A stretch of DNA of 64,000 nucleotides from Prorocentrum cordatum (GCA_963575745.1 CAUYUJ010003043.1:18734-82733); one strand, 5' to 3'; positions 8,990 to 20,485 are shown, counted from the stretch's first letter. A program made the numbers and translations. The notes: a model not told the origin generated them from the letters alone.

Positions 8990-11900
8990 ATGTGCCCCGG
9001 TTTGTCTTCTGACCCTTCCCCGCCCCACCACTCTCGCCCCTACCCCGCCCCACCTCCCACGGGAGGCGGCGGACGCGGAAAATACAGCACTATAGACAGC
9101 GATTTCCCGAAGGCGTCTCTCAGGTTCCACGGAGCTTCTGCAGGATCTGCGAATCAACCCACAGGAACAATACCATCCAGCACTATTTCGACGACGGAGC
9201 TCGGCATCCAACGACCAGTACGAGACCCGCAATCTCACCGACCTCTCTGCCGCAGCTCTGGTGGAGGAAGGGCAGACTACAGCAATGTCGACGGCGATGT
9301 TCCCGCGTGCCTTCTTCACCCGCCAACTCTCTCCTGGCCGCCATCTCCGACACCACCGGCAACTAGCGACGACATCAGCAACAACCATCTCGTCATCATA
9401 CACAAGAATGTGAGATCAATGGAGTCCGACGACCGCATCGAAGAACTTCTACGCGACGTGGGTGGCTACCATTGGGACGCCATCCTCATTAACGAAACTT
9501 GGAGGACAACACGACAAGAAATTTGGATCACAGCTGATGGGCATACCTTTGCAGGATCTGGAAACGACAGTCGGTGCCACGGAGTCGCCATCCTTCTGCA
9601 CAAGCGATGGGGCCGATACATGCGGGAGTTCCGGGCCATCACTCCGAGATTGGCCACGATGACGCTCAAGAGAGGCCGAATTCGCTTACAGTTGATTTCA
9701 GCGTACTTCCCGCATACTGGGTACACTGATGTACACATACAACACATGTATGATGGCATTGGCGCTGTGCTCAAGGAAGCCCGCGTCAGCAAAATACGAA
9801 CCATCCTGGCCGCAGACTTCAACGCGCAGGTTGGCGCACAGCGGCGGATCGTTGAACGGCCGCAAGACGACCAGACGTCCTCCGACGACGTCTCCTCTCG
9901 CTTTGTGGGCCCCCACGGCTTTGGCGACGAGAACTCCAGAGGTCAATGGCTACGACATTGGGTCACACAACAGAAACTCGCAATCGCGAATACGTTCTTC
10001 CGGAAACCCCCTGACAAGCAGATCACATACACCACGACCAAAGGCAAGCCACGGCAGTATGATTACATCCTTGTAGACAGAACTCTACTCCCTATGTGCA
10101 TCAACGCCGAAGCCTCCAACATAGCGGATCTCAACTCGGACCACAAAGCCGTGGTACTCCACATTCGTTTTCCAATACAATCGAATGGAGATACCAAGCG
10201 CTCATCTCGACATCCGCCGTCAACCAACGACTCCTGCAGCAAACAGTGGACGCGCGTCAACTTCGACGACTACCAGCAGCACCTGGGCCGCCAATTACAA
10301 CCCGGGGCTTTGCCGACAGACCCTGAGGAGCTCTGCCACGCTATCGAGAAAAGCCTGTGCGATTCCATGACGCGTGGTGGTACTAAGACAGCGTCTACAC
10401 AAACAGCTGCGGCCGCTGCCGCTCACAGCGTCGAGCAAGCTCATAACGACAGCATTGTTTCAGGCCTGATCAAACAACGCCAGAACATCCCAACTGCCGA
10501 CACCGCCACCCGGAAGGCAATCAGCAAAGCAATTCGACAACAGCTTCGACGACAGAAGCGTGCTGACAGGAGAGATCGGATCAACACCATCCTGGAGCAG
10601 TACAAGGGTCTGAAACACATACGCTCCACGAAAACTAGGCGGAAGAAGACGCTGATTCTTGAAATGACCGGGACCGATGGCACAAAGCAGACAACGCGAC
10701 AGGGCATCGCGGACACGTTCGCGGATTTCTATGCTCAACTGTACGCTTCTGACGTCCGCTGCACATCGCCAGCCGTGGATTCAGAGCCACAGCAGATCAC
10801 ACCTTTCACGACAAAGGAATTGAAGATGGCAATATCACAGCTCAAGGGCGGCAAGGCCCCTGACACGACAGGGATCCGGTCTGAAATGCTCCGACAGCCA
10901 GGCCCTGAGCTTGAGAACGCATTGTTGCAGCTGTACAACACGATCATACAACCGAACGCTCCGACACCAGCAAATTGGAGAAAAACTGTCATCACAGTGA
11001 TCCCCAAAGCGGGTGATTTGAAGAATCCTCAGAATTACCGCCCGATCTGTACAATACCAATGTTGCACAAGCTCTTCAGCCGCCTATTGTACAACAGGTT
11101 GTTGCCTACGCTGGATCAGCAACAACCTGACGACCAGGCCGGCTTCCGACCCGGACGGGGCACGCGGGACCACCTCTTCACGTTCAACATCTTGCGAGAG
11201 CGGGCAGCAGAATGGAATCAAACATTATGGATCGCAGCGGTGGATTTCAAAAAGGCTTTCGACACAGTGGAGCACGACAGTTTATGGACAGCGTTACTTC
11301 ACCAAGGCGTGTCTTCTGGATATGTGGATCTTCTACGACGTCTGTATCACGACCAGACAGCTGTGGTCCGCACTGACGCTACTAGCAAGTCTTTCAACCT
11401 CAGCCGCGGTACAAAACAAGGTGACCCCTTGAGTTCACTACTGTTCAACGCGTTGCTGCAGCATGTGCTGAAACCGGTCATCCAGGACTGGCAGCGCCGC
11501 AACCGGGGCGTCCAACTTGGTGTTACGGATATATCAATACTGACGAATCTCCGTTTCGCCGACGACATCTTGTTGGTCAGCCAATCGCTGCCCAACTTGA
11601 AGGCCATGCTCTCCGTCCTGATCGCCTCAGCCAGGCCGCGCGGTCTGGAACTGCACCCCACCAAAACCAAAGTCCTGACCAACCAGTCCCGCCACCGCGC
11701 GCGCCTGGTCAGAGTCGCAGACATGGACATCGAAGTGCTACCACACACCGGCACTATCAAATACCTGGGACAGGCCATTACATTTTACGACGCCATTGCG
11801 ACAGAACTCAAACACCGCATTCGTGCAGCGTGGGCATGCTTCAGTAGCTATCGACAGGAGCTCACCAGCAGACATTATCCACTGGGCAACCGGTTACGAC

Positions 11901-12667
11901 TATACAGAGGAACCGTAATACCTACAATGACGTATGGCGCCGAAACGTGGACTCTAACAGAACCCCTCAAACAACAGTTGCGCAGAACACAACGTCGAAT
12001 GGTCAGAATGATTATCGGAACGCCACGTCGGCGGACGACACCCTCACCCACACCAGGCCCTAACCCAGAGACGAGCCAAAGCAATGGGCACGACACCGGC
12101 GACACTGTGACGACCGACAACGACACCAGCGAATCAGACGTATGCAGCAACCCACCTACCGACCACGACGACCCTCAGGACTACGACAGCGAAGAGGCGA
12201 CACAGCCGGAAGCGGGGCCCGACGACGGTATTGAGCCATGGTCGGAATATATTCAGAGGAGCACACGGATTGCGGAAACAATGATGCTCAAGCACGACAT
12301 ACCCGACGTGCTACACATACAACGACGGATGGTTTGGCGATGGGCAACCACTGTGGCGAACCACCCCACGACACGCTGGACACAGCGAGCACTAGGATTC
12401 GATCCAAACACCAACGCTAAGCAACAAGGGTGGAGACGGCATGGAGGCCAACATAAACGTTGGGAGGATGACATCCGGAAGTTCCTACATACCTTAAATG
12501 GGAGTACTTGCGACGACGACGACAGCGATGGGCAGGGAGACATTTTGGCAGCGACTGCTCCCCGACAACACGAACACAACAATACCAACGACTTGCGATG
12601 GATTCGGGCTGCCGCGCATACTGATTGGTGGAGAAGACATGAATCCACTTATGTTTCACAGCATTGA
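8990..12667 (+). CDS. Non-LTR retrotransposon ORF2: APE endonuclease + reverse transcriptase
   Basis: From the first in-frame ATG (8990) the product is about 1225 residues; the frame is already open from 8882. The proline- and serine-rich first 120 residues are linker-like. An exonuclease-endonuclease-phosphatase domain follows at about 130-390, with an HKN start (140), the catalytic Glu in NETW (169), DFN (about 276) and SDH (about 383). The reverse transcriptase spans about 655-935: AVDFKKAFDTVEH (motif A, Asp near 752), GTKQGDPLSS (about 807) and FADD (about 856). The C-terminus has AETWTLTEPLKQQLRRTQRR and RWEDDIRK with a final WW block, features typical of RTE-type elements. A low-complexity D/T/S insert lies at about 1016-1075. 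All key residues are present, so the protein could be active. It would nick the target and prime cDNA synthesis there. RTE affiliation is by motif recognition only. Confidence 0.93.
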   Translation: MCPGLSSDPSPPHHSRPYPAPPPTGGGGRGKYSTIDSDFPKASLRFHGASAGSANQPTGTIPSSTISTTELGIQRPVRDPQSHRPLCRSSGGGRADYSNVDGDVPACLLHPPTLSWPPSPTPPATSDDISNNHLVIIHKNVRSMESDDRIEELLRDVGGYHWDAILINETWRTTRQEIWITADGHTFAGSGNDSRCHGVAILLHKRWGRYMREFRAITPRLATMTLKRGRIRLQLISAYFPHTGYTDVHIQHMYDGIGAVLKEARVSKIRTILAADFNAQVGAQRRIVERPQDDQTSSDDVSSRFVGPHGFGDENSRGQWLRHWVTQQKLAIANTFFRKPPDKQITYTTTKGKPRQYDYILVDRTLLPMCINAEASNIADLNSDHKAVVLHIRFPIQSNGDTKRSSRHPPSTNDSCSKQWTRVNFDDYQQHLGRQLQPGALPTDPEELCHAIEKSLCDSMTRGGTKTASTQTAAAAAAHSVEQAHNDSIVSGLIKQRQNIPTADTATRKAISKAIRQQLRRQKRADRRDRINTILEQYKGLKHIRSTKTRRKKTLILEMTGTDGTKQTTRQGIADTFADFYAQLYASDVRCTSPAVDSEPQQITPFTTKELKMAISQLKGGKAPDTTGIRSEMLRQPGPELENALLQLYNTIIQPNAPTPANWRKTVITVIPKAGDLKNPQNYRPICTIPMLHKLFSRLLYNRLLPTLDQQQPDDQAGFRPGRGTRDHLFTFNILRERAAEWNQTLWIAAVDFKKAFDTVEHDSLWTALLHQGVSSGYVDLLRRLYHDQTAVVRTDATSKSFNLSRGTKQGDPLSSLLFNALLQHVLKPVIQDWQRRNRGVQLGVTDISILTNLRFADDILLVSQSLPNLKAMLSVLIASARPRGLELHPTKTKVLTNQSRHRARLVRVADMDIEVLPHTGTIKYLGQAITFYDAIATELKHRIRAAWACFSSYRQELTSRHYPLGNRLRLYRGTVIPTMTYGAETWTLTEPLKQQLRRTQRRMVRMIIGTPRRRTTPSPTPGPNPETSQSNGHDTGDTVTTDNDTSESDVCSNPPTDHDDPQDYDSEEATQPEAGPDDGIEPWSEYIQRSTRIAETMMLKHDIPDVLHIQRRMVWRWATTVANHPTTRWTQRALGFDPNTNAKQQGWRRHGGQHKRWEDDIRKFLHTLNGSTCDDDDSDGQGDILAATAPRQHEHNNTNDLRWIRAAAHTDWWRRHESTYVSQH

Positions 12668-12983
12668 GTTGTTATTTTCCATATCGAGGCCACGGCCTCC
12701 ACCGCCACGCCCTAACGGGCGCGCGCGGGCGCCCATGCGGCGCGCGCGCGGATCCGGCGTTCGTTCGTTCGTTCGTTCGTTCAAGAACCTCTTAGACAAC
12801 GACCTGGGCGCAATTGTGAAGACTACCTGGGACGTTGTTAAATATGGTGTGGTACAGTTTCCGGATATAAAGTGCGAAGGTGGTAGTTTTGGAAGACGGT
12901 GCGAGACGAGCTACATGAAAATTATCCCTGTGTGACCCTACGTAGGAGTTGGAGCCCCTAGGACAGCAGCATTAGTAGTAACA
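12668..12983 (+). other. Likely 3' untranslated region of the retrotransposon
   Basis: About 315 bp after the ORF2 stop with no gene. It contains a (TTCG)n run at 12759-12782. GTGCGAGACGAGCTACATGA at 12900 is repeated with one mismatch on the far side of the AAGCTA array near 13744. Confidence 0.55.
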
Positions 12984-13620
12984 GTAAAGCTAAGCTAAAG
13001 CTAAGCTAAAGCTAAGCTAGAGCTAAGCTAAAGCTAGAATAAAGGTAAGCTAAAGTTAAGTTACAGCTAAGCTAAAGCTAAGCTAAAGCTCAGCTGAAGC
13101 TAAGCTAAAATCAAAGCTAAAGCTCAGCTAAAGCTAAGCTAAAGCTAAGCTAAAGCTAAGCTCAAGCTAAGTTAGAGCTAAGCTGGAGCTAAGCTAAAGT
13201 TAAGCTAAAGTTAAGCTAAAGCTAAGCTAAAACTAAGCTAAAGCTACGGTAAAGTTAAGCTAAAGCTAAGCTAAAACTAAGCGAAAACTAAGCGAAAGCT
13301 AAGATACAGCTAAACTATAGATAAGCTAAAGCTAAGCTAAAGCTAAGCTAAAGCTAAGCTAAAGCTAAGCTAAAGCTAAGCTAAAGCTAGGCTGAAGCTA
13401 AGTTAAAGCTAAGCTAAAGCTATGTTAAAGCTAAGCTAAAGCTAAGCTAAAGCTAAGCTAAAGTTAAGTTAAAGCTAAGCTAAAGCAAGCTAAAGCTAAG
13501 CTATAACTAAGCTAAAGCTAAGCTAAAGCTAGGCTGAATACAAGCTAAAGCTAAGCTACAGTTAAGCTAAAACTAAGCTAAAGTTAAGCTAAAGCTAACA
13601 CTAAAGCTAAAGCTAAAGCT
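12984..13620 (+). repeat. AAGCTA/AAGCTAAGCTA tandem array
   Basis: About 640 bp of imperfect AAGCTAAGCTA units, roughly 11 bp with hexamer substructure. Variants carry GTTA, GCTC and GCTG. It lies about 315 bp after the ORF2 stop. RTE-type elements commonly end in short tandem repeats, so the array may have grown from such a tail. Confidence 0.92.
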
Positions 13621-14382
13621 CCCAGGGGACTGGGGGAACCGCGGGGCGGGGACCGGGGGAACCGCCAGGGGCGCTTTCCACTGCCCGGCCCCTTAAGCTA
13701 AGAGAGTAAGAACCCTTCTAGGCAGAGCCTAGGTAGGGAACAAGTGCGAGACGAGCTAAATGAAAACAAGTAGGCATTTGGATCTGCTTTTGTCCGCGAC
13801 AATAAGACGAGAGAGGAGCGGGAACGTGAGAAAAGGATTGGGCACGCGAAGTACCACCTAACCAAACGCCAAACGCCGCGACCAACAAAAATACAGAGGT
13901 CAAGCTGATGTGACCAATGGAGATGGCAGTGAGTGAAGGTGGGGCCGGAGAGGAAAGTTAGCATAATAAGGTATGATGCGGACGGCGAGCGGCACACGAC
14001 GGCGACCGGAAAGTTGGTAGAAGATGCGGTGGACAAGTCGATGCGACAGTGGGGTTTTAAAGTAAACCGCGAACCAGCCGAATAACGAGATTGACGCCAT
14101 GTCGACGGAGAAAGTTGGCAGTGCGACTCACTTCCAGGCTACATTACCAAATGCGAGCTCTACTTGTTCAGATCGTCTTATGGCCTCTGACTCTGGACCC
14201 AAGGGATCGATCCAGAGGGGAGGCACGGGGAGATCTTCTTGCGTTGGCGGCGACTTCACAGCAGGAGTTTCGCAATCCCCCACGACTCCAACCACCGACG
14301 GCCCATCCTCGACGAGATGTGCGCCATCACAGGGAGAGCGACACACTACAACAGTTGTGGATAGTACTTCAGCTGTACTCTG
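13621..14382. other. Unassigned sequence between two retrotransposon copies
   Basis: Begins with a short GGGGGAACCGC duplication, then the second GTGCGAGACGAGCTAAATGA block, then sequence with no domain I recognise. The part next to 14383 may be the leader or ORF1-ORF2 junction of the decayed copy. Confidence 0.4.
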
Positions 14383-16986
14383 TTGATTACGTATCAGAAG
14401 AATGCGCATGGGGTGACAAGCGCGGACAGGATCTCGAAGCTATTTGTAGAATTGGGGCACCTTGATTGGGACATTGCGACGGCAAGCGAAACCTGGCGAG
14501 ATATCCAATATCAGTTTTGGTTGTCTTGGGGCGGCCATGCGTTCTTGGGGACGGGGCTTCAGCGCATCAGTCGTGGAATCGCAGTTGTGTGACTGCCCAG
14601 CAGTGGGCTTCAGCAGTGCGACAGCTTCGGCCTATCAATGAGAGACTTGCTGATGTAGACGTTCGAACAGGAACCGTCCAGCTACGGATTGTGCGCGGGT
14701 CTTTTCCACGCGCCGCGTACGCGGGCCAGCATGTTCAAGCGATGTGCGATGTCATCGGGGACCTGCGCCAGGAAGCAGCACAACAGCACGTGATGGTCAT
14801 GCTTGGGGCGGACTGCAATGACAGAGTGGGGCAGTCAATTGGGGGCAACGAGTATCTTGGCTTGATTGATGCGAGTGCGCGAGGCTTGTGGCCAGAACCG
14901 TGGGGGGACTGCCACCAGGTCAGACTGGCAGTGCGTTTCTTCGGAGACCCCGAACGGTAGCGCGCGTCGGCGTCGCCCATGGCTCTTCGAAATCTGATGG
15001 GTTACGTAGTGGTCAGCGCGCCCGGGCACGGCCCACGGCATGGGAGTGCGCAGCTACGGCAGGCGTCGACGTTGGCTCGGCCCACCGAGCGCCACGAGTG
15101 ACACTGCGGATTCCGACGGCGATCGCAGACGCGAAGCAGCCGACCAAACGGAAGAACAGCGGCAGTCAGCCAATGCCAAATTGGCCGCCCTATGACGCGT
15201 CGCTGTGCCGAGAACGCTTCATAGACAAATCGGACGACGTGCTCCTGGAATTACAGATCCAGCCAAGTTCGTAACAGTTTCGGTCGCGTTGTCACGAAAT
15301 TGATGCCGCGATCAAATCAGCGTTCTCCGACATGCAATTCGGCCTGGTCAGACTGACGCACTACAACCGATGGGGAACGGAAATGCATTCGAGCCGTGAA
15401 GAGCGACGCAACCCTCCCGGACCGATCTTTCTTTTTCTCAAACAGCACAAGAACTTGAAACGCATCAGCGGTAGCATATCACGCAGGCATGAAGACGCGA
15501 CCCCCAGCGCGGTCAATGCAGACGGCGAAATGCAGGAGGACCATCAATCAATAGCGGACATATTTGCTTCGTTTTACGAGAACCTGTACCAAGGCACCAA
15601 CCGAGGGGCACAACCGATTGCAGGCGCGAGTTGCCCGGGGACCCCAGCTTTCACAAGTCCTGAGTGCGACGGTGCTCTGCGCCGAGATGCTCAAGAAGGA
15701 TGGCGACTCGCAAAAAAGAAGCGCCGTCCAACCTCTACGCGCCACCACCAGCCCAGCGGCCCAAAAACCAAGTAGCCGCAGAAACACGAAAATCGCAGTG
15801 ACCCACTAAGGCGGCGATCGACAGTTTCTTCAAACTTGCCGTCCTATTGCGATCGCCCTGTTAATGTGCAAGTTTTGTTTCACTTTCGCTTTGCAACCGA
15901 CGCCGTCCCATCCTCGACCCCCCAACGAAGCAGCGGCCAGGCCAGCTTCCGCCCTCCCCGCAGCACGCGCGACCGTTAGTTCACGATCGCGATGCGTCAC
16001 GGGGCAGCCGACGAGCGGGCGCTGCCACGATGGGCGGCCGCGTCGGGGTTCTAGAATGTTTTCGACGCAGCGACCCACCAGAGCATATGGCCAGCCCTTA
16101 ATGAATGGGGGGCGCCTGCAGCGCACGCGGAGCTCTCGGCCAAGCTCTACGACGACGGGCCCGGGCAAACAAGGCGAGCAGGGAGCGCTACATACAGGAG
16201 GGCACGAAGCAGGGCGATCCGATGAGCTGACTGCTGCTTTTCACGCGTTTCTGAAAGGAAAGTATCATGCGGAATATCGGGAAAGGTTGGCATCACAGCG
16301 GATTGGGCTACAATTTCAGAATGCAGGAACACGACTTGCACATTTCTGCTTCTTCGGCGCATCAGCAGAATGCTGGAAAACGTGAGCGATGATGTTTCGA
16401 AGACTGGGCTCGAACTGCACGAGTGGCTGCCTGGGGCACTTTACTGGCTGTGCGAGATGAGCTAACTTGGAAAGCTTATTCCATAAACAAGCGATTTCTG
16501 TTCTTCTGTGGGGCAGCAGCTTCAATTATATCTTATGGCTGCGATGCGTGGATTGATTGCGGATCCAGAAAACTGACTCCAGAGGATGCAGCGCCAGATG
16601 TTGCGCATGATGTTGCGCGCGCCCAGGCGCCGAGACCAATCGACAGACGTTATGGAGCAGACAGGTCCGATCGATGACAGTCTTGGGCCCTGGGCAGACC
16701 ACATCCGACGGGGCCAAGAGAGCTGAAAACATGATTGGGCGGTGACACATCGACAAGGGGGCATCGATTCAATGCTAACGGGACCGGAGATCGGCCCGGA
16801 GAGTGTGCATGTCAGAAGATTTCGAGTGGACAGCACGAACGCTACGATGGGGCCCCAACAAGACCCAACCAGCGGTGCGCGGCGCAGACCGGGTCACCCG
16901 AGGATGCGGTGGCGCGACGACACCCAACACTTTGCCAGAGGGACTTTAACCAAGCATGTGTAGACAGGACAGCGCCCAAGCTTTCG
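14383..16986 (+). pseudogene. Decayed RTE-like retrotransposon ORF2
   Basis: A diverged relative of the intact ORF2 with several frameshifts and stops. In order along the plus strand: an endonuclease start (YQKNAHGVTSADRI, then ASETWRD, matching HKNVRS and NETWRT), a central GADCNDR segment (matching AADFNAQ), and the spacer before the RT (LKRISGSISRR, IADIFASFYENLYQG). RT pieces follow: CRPIAI, QASFRPPRSTRDR, FDAATHQSIWPALNEW, and GTKQGDPMS followed by a stop. The C-terminal SYGCDAWIDC and RPGHPRMRWRDDTQHF come last. No piece with FADD was found. Motif order is conserved, so this is one element that decayed in place. Confidence 0.85.
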
Positions 16987-16989
16987 TAG

Positions 16990-17500
16990 CATTGCTTGAT
17001 GGTGTCGGTCCACTGCATCTCCCTTCTCGTCATCCTCGTTTTGTTTTTCGTTGATTCGTTGCATCTACTGTGCAACACTTCGACATACTAGCTAGCAAAT
17101 GTTTGCATATATATATATGCCGCAATGAATTAGCATTAACTGTAGCTGGTTAAATATAACTGCAAATATATTGATGTTGGTTGTGTTGATTGCAGTGCGT
17201 TTTGCCGCCAGTCACCTGCCCAGCGCTGCGGCGCGCACCTGCGTCGCCCTCGCTGGCGACGGTTGCAGGTCCCATTTTCCGATGTTGCTAACGCTCTGGT
17301 CATGAGTTTTCGCGCTGTTGAATTTGTCCCGCAACGTCGAATTTCAGAGTACATACGTGCAACTGCTGACTGCAACGACGATGCGAATTATGCATTGCCA
17401 GCTGCCTCCGTCATGCGAGCCCCGATTTGGTTGCACTTGTTTGTCCTCAAACGGCGCTTGCACTCAGGGATTCTTACTTTGGCTGACTCAGAGATTGGAT
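16990..17500. other. Unassigned sequence after the decayed retrotransposon
   Basis: Contains a short (TA)n run near 17107-17117 and otherwise mixed sequence. No gene or shared repeat seen. Confidence 0.4.
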
Positions 17501-17830
17501 CGGTCCGGCGAGGTTCCGCCACGTTGCCGCCAGTTGCTGCCTCGCTTGCCGCCCGTTGCCGCCTCGTCGCCACTGCGTGCGCTGGGTGGGTCTGGCGAGG
17601 TTTCGCCACGTTTGGCGCCCGCTGCCGCCTCGTTGCCTCTTCGGCGATGCCTCGTGCGCTGGGTGGGTCTGGCGAGGTTTCGCCTTGCTTGCCGCCTCGA
17701 TGCCACCGCGTGCGCTTGCTGGGTCCGGCGAGGTTTCGCCACGTTGGTGCCCGTTGCCGCTTCGATGCTGCCGCTTCGCAAGGATCCGCCACAGTGCCGC
17801 CCGTTGCCGCGTCGTTGCCGGCTCTAGCTT
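17500..17830 (+). repeat. GGCGAGGTTTCGCCACG minisatellite
   Basis: Four to five diverged units of about 60-75 bp, each with TCTGGCGAGGTTTCGCC and a GTTGCCGCCTCG-type pyrimidine block. All three plus frames stay open across it and produce repetitive arginine/alanine-rich peptides, which I treat as artefact. Confidence 0.75.
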
Positions 17831-17836
17831 GCACTA

Positions 17837-18011
17837 CAGTCGGGGCCCTGAAGAAGGAACCCTTTTGGTTGGGGAGGGGTTCCGCGTTCCTTAAGTGTTT
17901 CACAGCTTGCCTCAGGTTTTCTTATGTTTCCGATCGGAAATCGAAGTTTAACTCATGGAAAAGAGGGGCCTCGTTCCTTATTTAGGGTTCCTTAGGTCAA
18001 GCCTCCTACTG
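17837..18011 (+). mobile_element. Family B MITE-like element, copy 3 (TA-flanked)
   Basis: Left end CAGTCGGGGCCCTGAAGAAG; right end, reverse-complemented, CAGTAGGAGGCTTGACCTAA. TA dinucleotides flank both ends (17835-17836 and 18012-18013). The right half shares GTTCCTTAGGTCA with the copies at 3903 and 40589. The interior is shorter and diverged. Confidence 0.75.
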
Positions 18012-18189
18012 TACGCATTTTGCACCACATAGCGTCCACATCCACAAATTAGTGTTAGCATTTGCGGCCCCCTTTATGGCTAACAGTTATCACGAGTGTT
18101 CCACGCTGCCCCTTGGGCGCACGGGCGCTGGCCTCCTCCTCCCCCTTCGTCCTGACACTCTCGCGCCCCTCATCTCCGCCCTCCCGCGG

Positions 18190-18670
18190 CGGCGGGGGAG
18201 GGAGGGAGAGGGGGCGGGGGGGCAAGGAATGGAGGAGGGGGAAGAGGAGGGGAGGAGTGGGGGGAGTAGGAAAAAGAACGGGGGTAGATGGGGAGAACGA
18301 AAAAGGGGCAGGATCAAGACGGTGGGAGTATGTTGTTGAGAAAGAAGGAAGACGTGGGGGAAGAGGAGGACAAGGGAACTGGTGAGGAGAAACATGAGGA
18401 GAAGGAGGAAATGGACCTGCGGAGGAGGGAGACGGACAGGCGGAAAAGCATGAAGATGAGGACCAGCAACAGAGAGAGGGTGAGAGGGTGAGTCGGAGTT
18501 TGCTGAGGGGGCGAGGAGGAGGAGGAGGACGAGGAGGAGGAAGAGGAGGAGGAGGGAGAGGGATAGGGTATGGTTGGGAAGACGGAGGAGGAGCAGGAGG
18601 AGGAGGAGGAGGAGGAAGAGGAGGAGAAGGAGGAAGAGGAGTTGGAGGAGGAGGAGGAGGAGGGGAAGGC
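18190..18670 (+). repeat. Purine-rich tract with (GGA)n runs
   Basis: Two GGA-rich blocks (about 18190-18300 and 18505-18665) joined by an AG-rich stretch. Glu/Arg/Gly-rich frames here are artefacts. Confidence 0.88.
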
Positions 18671-18994
18671 TTCCCTGCTTCTCTCATTACTGGAACCGCT
18701 GTTGCACGCGCCTGCCACCCTGATCGGCCGACGGATTTATTCCTCCTCTTCGCGGACGACTCAGTCGCGTGCCAAGACGCTTGAGTATGAGGAGCAAGAG
18801 TAGGAGGTAGACAGGATGCCGACGAAGAGACCAATGCTGAGGACGAAGGATCGGCGATAGGCCACGAGGATTGGAACTGCTTTCGCATGGGTTTCAGCCG
18901 GGATCGGTATCTCTAGCTCCGCTGCCTTCGAAGCCCACGAACAGCGGCAACGATTACGCAGCCACCCTCGGACGCTTACTTCTTGAGCGTCGGG

Positions 18995-19275
18995 CAGAAA
19001 GGGAAGGAGGAGGAGGAGGAGGAGGAGGAGGAGGAGGAGGAGGAGGAAGAAGACGAGGAGGAGGAAGACGAGGAGGAGGAAGGCGAGGGGGAGGAAGACG
19101 AGGAGGAAGAAGAAGAAGAAGAAGAAGAAGAAGAGGAGGAGGAGGAGGAAGAGGAGGAGGAGGAGGAAAAAGAAGAGGAAGAGGAGGAAAAGGAGGAGGA
19201 AGAAGAGGAGGAGGGCGGAGGAGGAGGAGGAGGGCAGAGGAGGAGGAGGACGAGGAGGACGAGGAGGAGGCCCCC
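18995..19275 (+). repeat. (GGA/GAA)n microsatellite, long
   Basis: About 280 bp of GGA with GAA interruptions, ending in a C-run. Confidence 0.95.
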
Positions 19276-19538
19276 CCCCGCAGGCGCTGCCACGCCCCAG
19301 ACCGCGGGGATGGGCGGGGGACGCGCCTGCTCTCTGCCCGCCTTTCGGGCGTCCCGTCGTCTCCGCCGCGGCGGAGCGCAGCTCGAGGGATCCGTCATGA
19401 CGTCGCCATTGCTTGGGCCAGGTGCTTGTTTTGACCGTCGTCGCTCAGTATCGTTAAACCGATCCCCATCCCCATCCCGATTCCCTTCGAGACCCCCCCA
19501 AGTTACAACCCCAGCTGGGAACCCCCGAGAGACAGCGA

Positions 19539-19721
19539 CCCAGGCATAACTCTGTTGAAAAATAATCCAGAGGGAGGGTGTTTGGCCTTTCTCGGCCCCT
19601 GGGAGCCCACGCAGGGCCTCTGGACCATCAAACAACGACTAATAATGAAAAACCGGTCTCAGGGACAGGGTCGGAGCTTCCAGGGACCCCGCATTGAAAA
19701 TCAGGACGTCGCATGTCTGGC
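19539..19721 (-). mobile_element. Family E MITE-like element, copy 2
   Basis: CCCAGGCATAAC start, GGGCCTCTGGACCATC core, AGGGTCGGAGCTTCCAGGG block and GCATGTCTGG end. It lies head to head with the next copy, 24 bp away. Confidence 0.75.
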
Positions 19722-19744
19722 AATCTGTTTTGGCTCAGAGTTCC

Positions 19745-19930
19745 CAGCCCTCCGACGTCATGATTTTTGCCGGCCGTCGATCCCCAGAGGTCTCGACCCA
19801 TTCTCCTAGACCTGTTTTTCATCCTGAGTCATGTTTGACGGTCCTGAGGGCCAGTAAGAGCCTCCAGAGGCCGAAGTAGCGAAAACAAATTTCCGCTTTG
19901 ATGTTGTTCAGTGTTTGTGGGGGTCTAGGC
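19745..19930 (+). mobile_element. Family E MITE-like element, copy 3
   Basis: Opposite orientation to the copy at 19539. GACGTCATGATTTTTG, CCCCAGAGGTCTCGACCC, CATCCTGAGTCATG and TTTGACGGTCCTGAGG blocks in family order. The ends are decayed. Confidence 0.75.
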
Positions 19931-20061
19931 TTCCAGCACCGTCCACACGGTGCTCTCCTCGTTCTGCTCACCCTTCTTCGGGTCTCCGCCCTGTCTTCCT
20001 CTCCCCCATCCGCCCGCCTGCCTCCCACTACATTCCTCTGCACTTTGCATGAGGCCTAGTT

Positions 20062-20313
20062 TTAAGTCGAACCCGCCCCTCTACATGAGGAAAAATCAAA
20101 CATAGTTGTTTTGTTTTATCATGCTATGGTTTATGATGCATACATATACACATGTATATATACGTACATTTACACATCTATGTATATATACATGTATAAG
20201 AAAAACGTCAGGGGACGGTTGTGTTAAAACTATGTTTGAATATTTTGGGGCCATGTTCGGTGTAATTGTCATTTCGTCCAAAGTCCGCCTGTAGGGGGAT
20301 AAGCCCGACCTTA
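20062..20313 (+). mobile_element. Family C MITE, copy 1, with perfect 8-bp target duplication
   Basis: Starts TTAAGTCGAACCCGCCCCTC and ends in GTAGGGGGATAAGCCCGACC plus TTA, the family inverted ends. Flanks are GCCTAGTT at 20054-20061 and GCCTAGTT at 20314-20321, a perfect 8-bp duplication. The copy is about 80 bp longer than the one at 38945 because of a TA/CA-rich expansion (about 20135-20200). An 8-bp duplication fits hAT-type transposons among others. It is non-coding. Confidence 0.88.
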
Positions 20314-20408
20314 GCCTAGTTCCTACTTGCCCAGACCCCCTTGGTCTTCACTTCCAGTGTCCAGGCTAGCAGTCACGCGCGGGACTGGTGCAATTTGGGA
20401 TCGCGCTC

Positions 20409-20477
20409 TCCTCCTCCTCCTCCTCCTCCTCCTCCTCCTCCTCCTCCTCCTCCTCTTCCTCTTCCTCCTCCTCCTCC
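20409..20477 (+). repeat. (CCT)n microsatellite
   Basis: CTCCTCCTC run ending 9 bp before the spliced-leader relic. Confidence 0.93.
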
Positions 20478-20485
20478 ACCTTCAT

